Positions 16,224 through 23,281 of a DNA stretch of 36,036 nucleotides are shown piece by piece. Numbering within the stretch: the stretch's first letter is position 1; every line of letters begins with the position of its first letter. The DNA is from Desulfobacteraceae bacterium. Lineage in GTDB: Bacteria > Desulfobacterota > Desulfobacteria > Desulfobacterales > SURF-15. The notes under the pieces were generated by a model. The model was not told the DNA's origin. It made no database searches and saw nothing but the letters and a program-made list of their open reading frames with translations. A program made the position numbers and the translations under genes. The DNA is taken from NCBI GenBank assembly GCA_003599475.1, contig QZKK01000090.1, forward strand, positions 1-36,036, given 5' to 3'.

Positions 16224-16240
16224 GAAGCAGACCCTGCTTC
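16224..16240. repeat. Small perfect hairpin upstream of the DUF6125 gene
   Basis: GAAGCAG (16224-16230) and CTGCTTC (16234-16240) form a 7-bp stem with a 3-nt loop in the 92-bp gap between the SDR stop at 16269 and the DUF6125 start at 16176. No T-run follows on either strand, so an intrinsic terminator is unlikely. It may be an mRNA processing or stability hairpin. Confidence 0.45.
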
Positions 16241-16268
16241 CCCCCTGAACCCCCCGATTTTTCTTGTC

Positions 16269-17036
16269 TCAGGCAAAATAACGCCCGCCGCTTACATCCA
16301 GAGTCACTCCGGTAATAAAACTGGCCTCCTCACTTAAAAGAAAGCAGATTCCGGAGGCAATCTCACGGGGCTCGCCATACCGCTTCATCAGTGCAGATTC
16401 GAATGAACGTTCCCGACGCTCCCGATAATCCTCGCTCAATACCCTTGCCTTTTGCGCTTCGGAAGTTAACGTCAGCCCTGGAGCCACCGCATTCACCCGG
16501 ATGTTAGAAGATGACAGTTGTCTCGCCAAGTTGCGCGTCAACCCGATTACTCCCGCCTTTGCTGCTGCATAAGCCGGGCTGCTCAATTCACCTCCGTCCC
16601 GGGCCGCAGAGGAAGAAACGCTCACGATGGATCCAAATTGATGCCGTTTCATAACCGGAACGACCGCACGACAACACACGAAAGTGCCTGTTAAATTCAC
16701 ATGGATCACTCGATGCCAATCCTCATCGCTTACCGCTTCAATATCGCGAGGGATGGCAAAGGGCCCGCCGGCATTATTGACGAGAAAGTCGATCCTGCCG
16801 AAACGCTTGACCGCCTCTTCCACCATCTTCTCCACTTCCGATGGAACAGTCACGTCCACCCGGCAGGCCAGAGATTTTCGGTCCATCGCTTCAATCTCTC
16901 TGTTCGTCTGTTCCAGCTTCTCCCCTAAAAGATCACAGAGCACCAGATCGGCACCCCCCTTCGCTAACATCATAGCCGCTGCCTTCCCCAATCCATCCGC
17001 TGAACCTGTCACGCATGCTACTTTTCCTTCAAACAT
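16269..17036 (-). CDS. Short-chain dehydrogenase/reductase (SDR), paralogue of the gene at 29482-30249
   Basis: A 255-residue classical SDR that oxidises a hydroxyl or reduces a ketone with NAD(P). It shows the cofactor motif TGSADGLG (about 10-17), NNAG (87-90), catalytic Ser143, Tyr156 and Lys160 (PAYAAAKAG), and the C-terminal SFITGVTLDVSGG. Asp35 (LCDLL) after the second strand favours NAD over NADP. The ATG at 17036 has GGAGG 6 nt upstream, ruling out a longer frame to 17129 that would overlap the GlcG-like gene. By hand count it is identical at about 175 of 255 positions, without gaps, to the SDR at 29482-30249, so the two probably act on related intermediates. 3-hydroxyacyl-CoA or cyclic alcohol dehydrogenase are both possible. 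Confidence 0.92.
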   Translation of the reverse strand: MFEGKVACVTGSADGLGKAAAMMLAKGGADLVLCDLLGEKLEQTNREIEAMDRKSLACRVDVTVPSEVEKMVEEAVKRFGRIDFLVNNAGGPFAIPRDIEAVSDEDWHRVIHVNLTGTFVCCRAVVPVMKRHQFGSIVSVSSSAARDGGELSSPAYAAAKAGVIGLTRNLARQLSSSNIRVNAVAPGLTLTSEAQKARVLSEDYRERRERSFESALMKRYGEPREIASGICFLLSEEASFITGVTLDVSGGRYFA

Positions 17037-17107
17037 TTCACTCCTCCTTTGTATTTTACGATTCCGGTCAATTTCAGAATTCAAATGTGCCGGGGCAAAC
17101 GATAGAC

Positions 17108-17581
17108 CTACTGGGATTTCATCGGCCACAGGAGTTTCTGGAGCACCTTTAGCCCGACGTTCGCCAGGGTCTCATCCTGCTCTCCGGTGAAACGTCCGGC
17201 GACTCCTATCCCGCCGTACCATGCCTCTTTGAACTGTTTTTCAACCGCAGACTCTTTCCCCGGCTCGATGATGACGACTCCGCCTCCGGCAATGTTATAA
17301 TCAGGCAGCAGCTCAGTGAAGATTCTTGGCCTTTCTTTCCAAAAGACTTCAAGGGTGGACGTATTCCTCCGCCACTGGGCTGAAGTATATGCCTTTTTGA
17401 TGGCCATATCCATACACATTTTCCTTACTCCATCCTCTTTGGCTGCGCAAATTAGGTCCCCTCGGTCATCAACCACTGCGACGGCTACCGGCCTGCCCGA
17501 AACTCTCCTGGACTCTTCGAGGACAGCCTGCATCGCTTTCATGGCTTCATCGAGCCCGACGACAATCTTTTCAACCTTCAT
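17108..17581 (-). CDS. GlcG/HbpS-like (DUF336) protein, second copy
   Basis: A 157-residue DUF336-family protein, well diverged from that at 1452-1886. The hallmark strands are PVAVAVVDDRGDLICAAKED, the AIKKAYTSAQW helix, a glycine-rich NIAGGGVVII turn, and a GGIGVAGRFTGEQDE C-terminal loop. The ATG at 17581 is preceded by AAGGA and GGAG. It is encoded 126 bp downstream of the ThDP enzyme and 71 bp before an SDR. The repeated occurrence of this family beside hydroxyacid- or ketoacid-handling enzymes, at both ends of the window, suggests an accessory binding role. No catalytic function can be assigned. Confidence 0.8.
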   Translation of the reverse strand: MKVEKIVVGLDEAMKAMQAVLEESRRVSGRPVAVAVVDDRGDLICAAKEDGVRKMCMDMAIKKAYTSAQWRRNTSTLEVFWKERPRIFTELLPDYNIAGGGVVIIEPGKESAVEKQFKEAWYGGIGVAGRFTGEQDETLANVGLKVLQKLLWPMKSQ

Positions 17582-17638
17582 TCCGCATCCTTGCTCCTAT
17601 TCAACTGAAGCATCTGCTGACCCAAGCCCTGCCCTCCA

Positions 17639-17652
17639 CCTGTGGCCACAGG
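17639..17652. repeat. Perfect 14-bp palindrome in the ThDP enzyme/GlcG-like gap
   Basis: CCTGTGGCCACAGG reads the same on both strands. It lies 55 bp past the ThDP-enzyme stop and 57 bp before the GlcG-like start. It could be a regulator site or chance; no second copy was noticed in the window. Confidence 0.4.
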
Positions 17653-17707
17653 AACCCGGCTTTTCAATTTCATCCTGCATTCCTTCGGTAGAATCAAACT
17701 CGGCACC

Positions 17708-19432
17708 TCATCCGGGTGTCCAGGGACTGGGTGCCGCACAACTCGGGTCGGTGATTACCTCAACCAAGGCCGGTCTGTCGGTTTCCAGTGCTTTTTTCAA
17801 AGCTCCCGCAATCTCGCTTGCTTTTTCAACCCGAATTCCCATGCACCCCATCTCCCGGGCGATGTTTGCAAAATTTGTTTCCTGAAACTTGACCAGTCCA
17901 TCATTTTCCGGTCGATCTCCGAACTGCCGTCTTAAACCGTGGGCATCCTGGTTCAGGGCGTGATTGTTGTTCACGACAGTTACTGTCTTGATTCCATACC
18001 GGCTTGCAGTCTCCAATTCGCTTATGTGATACCAAAGGGCACCATCTCCCGTAAAACATACTACCGGTCTGCCGGACGCCCCGCATTTGGCACCAAGCGA
18101 TGCCGGAAACCCCCAGCCTAGAGAACCTGCCGCCCGTATATAGCTCTGCTCCGGATGGGTCATATGGACCATGGTTCCGGTCCAGATACCGGACCAGCCT
18201 GTGCACGCCACAAGAATGCCGTCTGACGGAAGACATTCGGTTAATTCTTTGCAAAGTCTCTCGACCCGAATTGGGGAACTGTCGGATTCCTGCAACGGTC
18301 TTATCTCTTCAAGCCAGGCATCGACGATGCTGCCTGCATGTTCAGACCAGTCCCTTTTCTTCGTCTTGGTATCCACGGCTTCGATAAGCCGGCGTACGGT
18401 CACTTTCGCATCTCCCATCAATCCGATGGTCACGGGATAACTTCTACCGATCTCCGAAGGCTCGATATCGACCTGAATTACAGGAGTCCCCGGTTTGGGA
18501 AGCGTCCAAATATTGGTCACCTGATCCCCCGTAGAGCTTCCGATAAAAATGACCAGGTCCGCTTGTGCGGCGACTTTGTTGGCACACCAGCACGAATAGG
18601 TGCCCACGACACCTACACTGAGTGGATGATTTTCCAGAATAGTGCCTTTCCCATTGAGGGAAGTCGCTACAGGGATGGACAGCCTCTCGGCAAGTTCCAC
18701 GATGTCAGGGCCTGCCGAAGATGCGGTTGCTCCTCCTCCTGCCACGATCAGCGGCCGTTTGGACTTTTCCAGAATGCGAGCGGCCTGTTGAACCCATGCC
18801 TGCTCAGGTTCAGGCCGGAACGCAGGGTAACGGGTAAAGGGTTCCTCGACAACGATCTCCATTTCAGCCTCTGATGCTTCGATGACGCGTCCAACATTGT
18901 CCATGACATCCAGGTGTACCGGACCCGGTCTGCCCGTGGTCGCCTCGCGGAAAGCTTGACGAAGAAGAAATGGAAGCTGTTTAACATCATCCACATTGAC
19001 ATTGTATTTCGTGACAGGTTCAAAAAGCGGGCTGTGCAGGATCTCCTGGTACGCATTGCGATATTGGGCCATTGGGACTTGTCTTCCCGTAATTGAAATC
19101 ACGGGAGATCGTCCGAGATAGGCGTCCTGGAGACCGGCTGCAAGATTCGCCGCTCCTACCGATTGGGACATGCATATGCCGGGTTTGCGGCCGGCTCTTG
19201 CGTAACCGTCCGCCATATATGCCGCGGATTTTTCGGAGTGTGCCAATACGTGGGTTACCCCTAAGGGCTTCAATTCAAAAAGCACACGCCTCAGGATTGC
19301 CTCCATAAAAAAAACATGGGTTACTCCGTAAGCCTTCAAGGTTTCAGCAATGAAGGTGCCTCCCGAAATCTTTCGGACAGGCCCAAGTCTGGTCAGATAG
19401 TCCGTTTTTTCGACCCTCTCCTGAGAAACCAT
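17708..19432 (-). CDS. Thiamine-diphosphate-dependent enzyme, acetolactate synthase-like
   Basis: A 574-residue three-domain ThDP enzyme of the acetolactate synthase/2-hydroxyacyl-CoA lyase/decarboxylase superfamily. The PYR domain carries the cofactor-activating Glu67 (HSEKSAAYMADGYAR), the middle domain is at about 205-345, and the PP domain has the GDG...NN cofactor motif at 462-490. Keeping Glu67 argues against glyoxylate carboligase, which has Val there. No catalytic regulatory-subunit gene is nearby, arguing against a biosynthetic acetolactate synthase. The reaction is probably a decarboxylation, carboligation or C-C cleavage of a 2-keto or 2-hydroxyacyl compound. The ATG at 19432 has GGAGG 4 nt upstream. 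It follows the TIM-barrel isomerase gene by 28 bp, so the two are almost certainly co-expressed. Confidence 0.87.
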   Translation of the reverse strand: MVSQERVEKTDYLTRLGPVRKISGGTFIAETLKAYGVTHVFFMEAILRRVLFELKPLGVTHVLAHSEKSAAYMADGYARAGRKPGICMSQSVGAANLAAGLQDAYLGRSPVISITGRQVPMAQYRNAYQEILHSPLFEPVTKYNVNVDDVKQLPFLLRQAFREATTGRPGPVHLDVMDNVGRVIEASEAEMEIVVEEPFTRYPAFRPEPEQAWVQQAARILEKSKRPLIVAGGGATASSAGPDIVELAERLSIPVATSLNGKGTILENHPLSVGVVGTYSCWCANKVAAQADLVIFIGSSTGDQVTNIWTLPKPGTPVIQVDIEPSEIGRSYPVTIGLMGDAKVTVRRLIEAVDTKTKKRDWSEHAGSIVDAWLEEIRPLQESDSSPIRVERLCKELTECLPSDGILVACTGWSGIWTGTMVHMTHPEQSYIRAAGSLGWGFPASLGAKCGASGRPVVCFTGDGALWYHISELETASRYGIKTVTVVNNNHALNQDAHGLRRQFGDRPENDGLVKFQETNFANIAREMGCMGIRVEKASEIAGALKKALETDRPALVEVITDPSCAAPSPWTPG

Positions 19433-19460
19433 AATACCTCCTGATCCGGCTATTTTAAGA

Positions 19461-20285
19461 TCAGATTCGAAACCTTCCCCTCACTTGATAGGGGAGAGAA
19501 TCGATCAGTTCTATCGTCCATCTGGCTGCTGATTCTCCATCGGGTTCCGGCAAAATCTCTCCGGAGACAAATCCATGGTAGTCAATCTCCTGCAGGACGT
19601 TTGCAATCGATCTGAAATCGATATGCCCCTGGCCCGGAGCCAATCGGTTGCTGTCTGAAAAATGAACATGGCCTACATAGCCCTTCGCCTTCCGGATACT
19701 CTCGGTCATCGATCTTTCTTCGATGTTCATATGAAAGGTGTCCACCAGCATTTTGACGGAAGACGAATCCACCTCATCGATCATTCTGATACCCGCTTCG
19801 ATGGTCCTGATGATGGCAGGTGTAAAGCGGTTGATGGGCTCAAGCAGGAGTAGGACCCCTTCGGCTTCTGCAACTTTTGCGCACTCCCGGAGACAATCTC
19901 TCATCTGCTGGAACCCCTCTTCATAGGTATTCTCAAAGTTGCCCTGAACAGGCCCGATGATGAAATGGCTGTTGAGTTTGCCCGCAAACAGAGTAAACTC
20001 CCCGACTGCTTGCACCGCTTTTCTGCGGACCTCTTTGTCCTTTGAGCTGAAGAAGAGACCATGCTTCAGGAAATACCTTCCGGCACCGATTGCGGGGATA
20101 TCCAGATCGTATCTTTTCGTAATCTCCTTGATTCTCTTCGTATCGATTGACTTGGCATCCATGATGGAAAGTTCACTCCCGTTGAATCCCAAGTCTGAAA
20201 TGAACCTGGCGTTGGTTTCAAAATCACCGCCAAGGCCAAGAGGTCTGATATCCGGCTCAACAGCCAAGACAAAGGCGCTTTTCAT
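19461..20285 (-). CDS. Sugar phosphate isomerase/epimerase-like TIM-barrel protein
   Basis: A 274-residue xylose-isomerase-like TIM-barrel protein (AP-endonuclease-2 fold). The metal site is visible: Glu149 (LLLEPINRF), Asp182 and His185 (VDTFHMN), His208 (GHVHFSDSNR) and Glu243 (SGEILP). The GQGHIDF segment is typical of the hydroxypyruvate isomerase/tagatose 3-epimerase branch, which interconverts keto and aldo forms of small hydroxy acids or sugars with a divalent metal. The ATG at 20285 is preceded by AAGGAG at about 10 nt. It is 51 bp downstream of the flavin oxidoreductase and 28 bp upstream of the ThDP enzyme, an order that recalls hyi-gcl. The substrate remains open; lyase or cyclic-polyol isomerase activities also occur in the family. 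Confidence 0.84.
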   Translation of the reverse strand: MKSAFVLAVEPDIRPLGLGGDFETNARFISDLGFNGSELSIMDAKSIDTKRIKEITKRYDLDIPAIGAGRYFLKHGLFFSSKDKEVRRKAVQAVGEFTLFAGKLNSHFIIGPVQGNFENTYEEGFQQMRDCLRECAKVAEAEGVLLLLEPINRFTPAIIRTIEAGIRMIDEVDSSSVKMLVDTFHMNIEERSMTESIRKAKGYVGHVHFSDSNRLAPGQGHIDFRSIANVLQEIDYHGFVSGEILPEPDGESAARWTIELIDSLPYQVRGRFRI

Positions 20286-20336
20286 CCCTCGATGCTCCTT
20301 CTATTGATTTTATCTTCTATTGGAAAGGAACTTCTT

Positions 20337-22316
20337 TTACTGCTTCCATTTTTTCGGGTGATAATCGTCCAATGCCCGACCTGCCATCGCTCCCTGGTAG
20401 ATCGCCGTCATCATGTTCCTTGGCTTCAACGCATCCCCGATCACATGAATCTCCGGCACGATCCCTTCCAGCACATCCAAAAGTGAACGGTTTCCCCTCG
20501 AACCCGTTGCCAGTATCACCGTGTCCGCCTCGATAAAGCGCTCCTCCCCGCCGGGAAGCATCACCCTCACGCCGGCTGAATCGATCTCGAGGGTCCGAGT
20601 CTTGGTCAGAATCTCTACCCCTTCCTTTTCCAGCTTACCCCGAAGGATATGATAGATCATCCGCACCATCCCCCTTCCCAGCTTGCTCCGGACGACCATC
20701 ACCACCTTCTTTCCCTGTCCTGACAAAAGCTCAGCGGTTTCCATTCCCACAACCCCCCCCCCGATGATCACCACCCGCTCTCCTGCCGGACGCCTCCCCC
20801 CAATCACATCCGTTGCAAACACGACACCGGAACCGTCGACACCCGTGATAGGCGGCCTTTCCATAAAGGACCCCGTCGCTAAAATCACCACGTCCGGGTT
20901 AAACTCCTTTACCCGATCCACCGTTGCATCTCTTTTCAGCTCTACCGACACCCCCAGAGCTTTCAGTCTCGCCTGATAATACCGAGGAATATTTCCAAAC
21001 TCATACTTTGATGGGATCACCATGCACAAATTCACCTGCCCCCCCAAGCTCTCCTCTTTTTCCCACAGCGCCACCTGGTGGCCGCTTTCTGCAGCTGCAC
21101 AGCCGGCCTCACACCCCGCCGGACCTCCACCGATCACCAAAACCTTTTTCGGATTGACAGAGCGAACAACGGGAAGCATCCGTTCCCGCATGGTCTCAGG
21201 ATTGATGGCACAACGCCACTCCCTCATCCAGTCGTCCCACAGCATGTCGATGCACGTGCAGCATCCGATACAAGTTCGTATTTCATCCAGTCTTCCCTCT
21301 TTGGCCTTATTGGGAAACTCAGGATCGGACATAAAGGGCCTGGCCATCCAGATCAGATCGGTCTTGCCTTCGCTCAACAGCTTCTCCGCCAATTCCAGAT
21401 CATTGATGCGACAGCTCGTGCCGATGGGAACGCGAGCAATCTTTCGGATTTCACCGGTCTCCTCGGCAAAGAAGGCTCTGGGGATGGTATACGGAGATAC
21501 CGGAACAGCGAGATAAGACTCATGCTGACCCCCGCTGATATGGATCTCATCGGCACCGGCGTGTTCAAGAAAGGGCACCACGGCTTTCGTATGCTCCAGA
21601 TCGATCTGCTCCGGAGCATGGACATAATCCCTGCAGTTGATTTTGATCAAAACGGGAAAATCCTCCCCGCACCTCTCCTTGATCCCTTCGATGATCTCAC
21701 AGGCAAACCTGGCCCGGTTTTCAACGCTCCCCCCATAGCGGTCGGTCCTCCGATTCGAATAGGGGGAAAGAAACTGGCTGATCAGATACCCGTGCGCGCC
21801 GTGAAGGTCGATGCAGTCAAAGCCGGCTTCTTGAGCCCGCCGTGTGGACTCGACATACTCCTCCACCACTTCGCCAACTTCTTCGGTCGTCAGCTCATGA
21901 GGCACGATCCCGAACTGGTAGGAGATCGCGCTCGGCGCCACCGGTTTGTTGTCTGCAAAGGCTCCTTCCGCATGCACATGCATCTGCCGGCCGCAGTGAA
22001 GGAGCTGAACTCCGATCTTCACCTCCGGATTGGCTTGCCTCAACACCTTTACCATCCGAGCCCAGCCGGGGATTACCGCATCCTCAAAGAGCCAGGTTCC
22101 CCAGCGGGAGGTCGCGCCGCTTTTGCCTGGATAGGACCCTCCCACGATAACCAGACCGGCTCCTCCCTTTGCCCTTGCGGCGTAGAAGTCGATGGTTCGC
22201 TGAGAAGGACAACCTCTGCCGTCGCCGTTAGGGCCGAGTTCACCCATGCAGATTCGGTTGGGAAGCTCCATCTTGCCGATTTGAATCGGACTCAAAAGTT
22301 TCTTCAGTTGGGTCAT
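20337..22316 (-). CDS. Fe-S flavin oxidoreductase, 2,4-dienoyl-CoA reductase/enoate reductase-like
   Basis: A 659-residue enzyme of the FadH/enoate reductase type. It has an FMN TIM barrel (about 1-350; LHGAHGYLISQFLSPYSNRRTDRYGGS is the active-site region), a [4Fe-4S] motif CIGCCTC followed by a fourth Cys 13 residues later, an FAD-binding domain (VIGGGPAGCEAG) and an inserted NAD-binding domain (VIIGGGVVGMETAE). Such enzymes reduce C=C bonds of enoyl-, dienoyl-CoA or enoate substrates by passing NAD(P)H electrons through FAD, Fe-S and FMN. The ATG at 22316 is chosen because a frame to 22424 would overlap the SDR gene; AAGG lies 9 nt upstream. A near-identical broken copy of its 3' end lies at 26109-26329. 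A diverged paralogue is at 32148-34106. Confidence 0.92.
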   Translation of the reverse strand: MTQLKKLLSPIQIGKMELPNRICMGELGPNGDGRGCPSQRTIDFYAARAKGGAGLVIVGGSYPGKSGATSRWGTWLFEDAVIPGWARMVKVLRQANPEVKIGVQLLHCGRQMHVHAEGAFADNKPVAPSAISYQFGIVPHELTTEEVGEVVEEYVESTRRAQEAGFDCIDLHGAHGYLISQFLSPYSNRRTDRYGGSVENRARFACEIIEGIKERCGEDFPVLIKINCRDYVHAPEQIDLEHTKAVVPFLEHAGADEIHISGGQHESYLAVPVSPYTIPRAFFAEETGEIRKIARVPIGTSCRINDLELAEKLLSEGKTDLIWMARPFMSDPEFPNKAKEGRLDEIRTCIGCCTCIDMLWDDWMREWRCAINPETMRERMLPVVRSVNPKKVLVIGGGPAGCEAGCAAAESGHQVALWEKEESLGGQVNLCMVIPSKYEFGNIPRYYQARLKALGVSVELKRDATVDRVKEFNPDVVILATGSFMERPPITGVDGSGVVFATDVIGGRRPAGERVVIIGGGVVGMETAELLSGQGKKVVMVVRSKLGRGMVRMIYHILRGKLEKEGVEILTKTRTLEIDSAGVRVMLPGGEERFIEADTVILATGSRGNRSLLDVLEGIVPEIHVIGDALKPRNMMTAIYQGAMAGRALDDYHPKKWKQ

Positions 22317-22342
22317 CTTTTTAGCCTTTCGATTCCAGATAT

Positions 22343-23239
22343 TTATTTCAGTCGAGGGGCCGGATTCTGATATCCTTTCATCAGCTCTTTGGGTACAATC
22401 TCCTTCAGCTCTTTGAAAGTCCATAATCCGGTCTCTTTATGGATGGGGTTATTTTCCAGCGGGGCGGAAAAAAGGGCAATGCGGTTCCCATCGATCCGAA
22501 AGATCTGCCCATTGATATCCGATGCCTCGTCCGTGCTCAGGTATACGATCAGGGGGGCAATGCTGTCCGGAACAGGGGGATTGAGCATCTGATCGTATTT
22601 TTGTTTCGAATAGACTCCTGCTTCGTATCTTTTTCTGAACCTGTTTTTTGCGCCCTCGCTGAGGGTCATCTGAGTCCCCGCAGTCGGGGCATAGGCATTG
22701 CAAGTGATCCCGTAGGGGCCCAATTCTCTTGCAAGCGCGTGGGTGAGGCCCATCACTCCGGCCTTTGCAGCGGCATATGCGCAAGTCTCCAGGCTTCCCA
22801 ATGCAGAGGTAGAGGTTGCACTGATGATCCGTCCCCATCCCTGTTCTTTCATGAGCTTGCCGGCGCTGAAAACGCAATTGAAAGCACCCTTGAGAGAAAC
22901 CCCGATTACCCTGTCCCAATTGTCTTCCGTCATATCCCAAATCCAGCTCGGCCCGACAACTCCGGCGTTGTTGATCAGCACATCTACACGGCCGAAGCCC
23001 TCCAGCGCAGCACCGATCATCTTTTGGGCTGTATCAAACCTGGAGATATCCCCAGGAAACGCTTCCGCTTGTCCGCCCGAGTCCACGATCTCTCTGGCCA
23101 CCTGATCCGCCATTTCCGGGATCACATCGTTGACAACCACTCTTGCACCTTCTCTACTCATCGCAAGGGCGATCGCTCTCCCGATCCCCTGACCGGAACC
23201 GGTCACGACAGCCGCTTTATCCTTCAAAACACCGGTCAT
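22343..23239 (-). CDS. Short-chain dehydrogenase/reductase with C-terminal extension
   Basis: A 298-residue classical SDR. Visible are TGSGQGIG (13-20), Asp38 in VVVNDVI that suggests NAD preference, NNAG (90-93), catalytic Ser143, Tyr155 and Lys159 (CAYAAAKAG), and IFRIDGNRIALFS in place of the usual C-terminal GG motif. About 40 residues beyond the common SDR end (ENNPIHKETGLWTFKELKEI onward) form an extension also known in SDRs near CoA-dependent pathways. The ATG at 23239 has AGGA about 7 nt upstream. It is placed 26 bp before the flavin oxidoreductase and 42 bp after the molybdoenzyme, so it is probably part of the same reductive or oxidative step series. The substrate is unknown; a cyclic or branched hydroxyacyl-CoA is a reasonable guess. 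Confidence 0.9.
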   Translation of the reverse strand: MTGVLKDKAAVVTGSGQGIGRAIALAMSREGARVVVNDVIPEMADQVAREIVDSGGQAEAFPGDISRFDTAQKMIGAALEGFGRVDVLINNAGVVGPSWIWDMTEDNWDRVIGVSLKGAFNCVFSAGKLMKEQGWGRIISATSTSALGSLETCAYAAAKAGVMGLTHALARELGPYGITCNAYAPTAGTQMTLSEGAKNRFRKRYEAGVYSKQKYDQMLNPPVPDSIAPLIVYLSTDEASDINGQIFRIDGNRIALFSAPLENNPIHKETGLWTFKELKEIVPKELMKGYQNPAPRLK

Positions 23240-23281
23240 CCCCTTTTCCTCCTTCTCATCAGCGATGAAAGACTCAAGCTT

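Noticed and set aside
7684..19432. Oxalate degradation module (OFA-like carrier, formyl-CoA transferase, oxalyl-CoA decarboxylase)
   Set aside because: The carrier and CoA-transferases fit loosely, but the ThDP enzyme reads as acetolactate synthase-like rather than oxalyl-CoA decarboxylase, and the genes are far apart among unrelated steps.
17708..19432. Glyoxylate carboligase (gcl)
   Set aside because: The neighbouring isomerase suggests it, but the ThDP-activating Glu67 is present where Gcl has Val.
19476..19495. TCCCCT/AGGGGA hairpin near the isomerase stop
   Set aside because: The arms lie inside coding sequence, are only 6 bp long and no T-run follows, so it is probably chance.
21078..22370. 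430-residue plus-strand open frame
   Set aside because: It lies wholly antisense to the strongly supported flavin oxidoreductase and start of its neighbour, has no domain pattern, and is explained by GC-biased codon positions.
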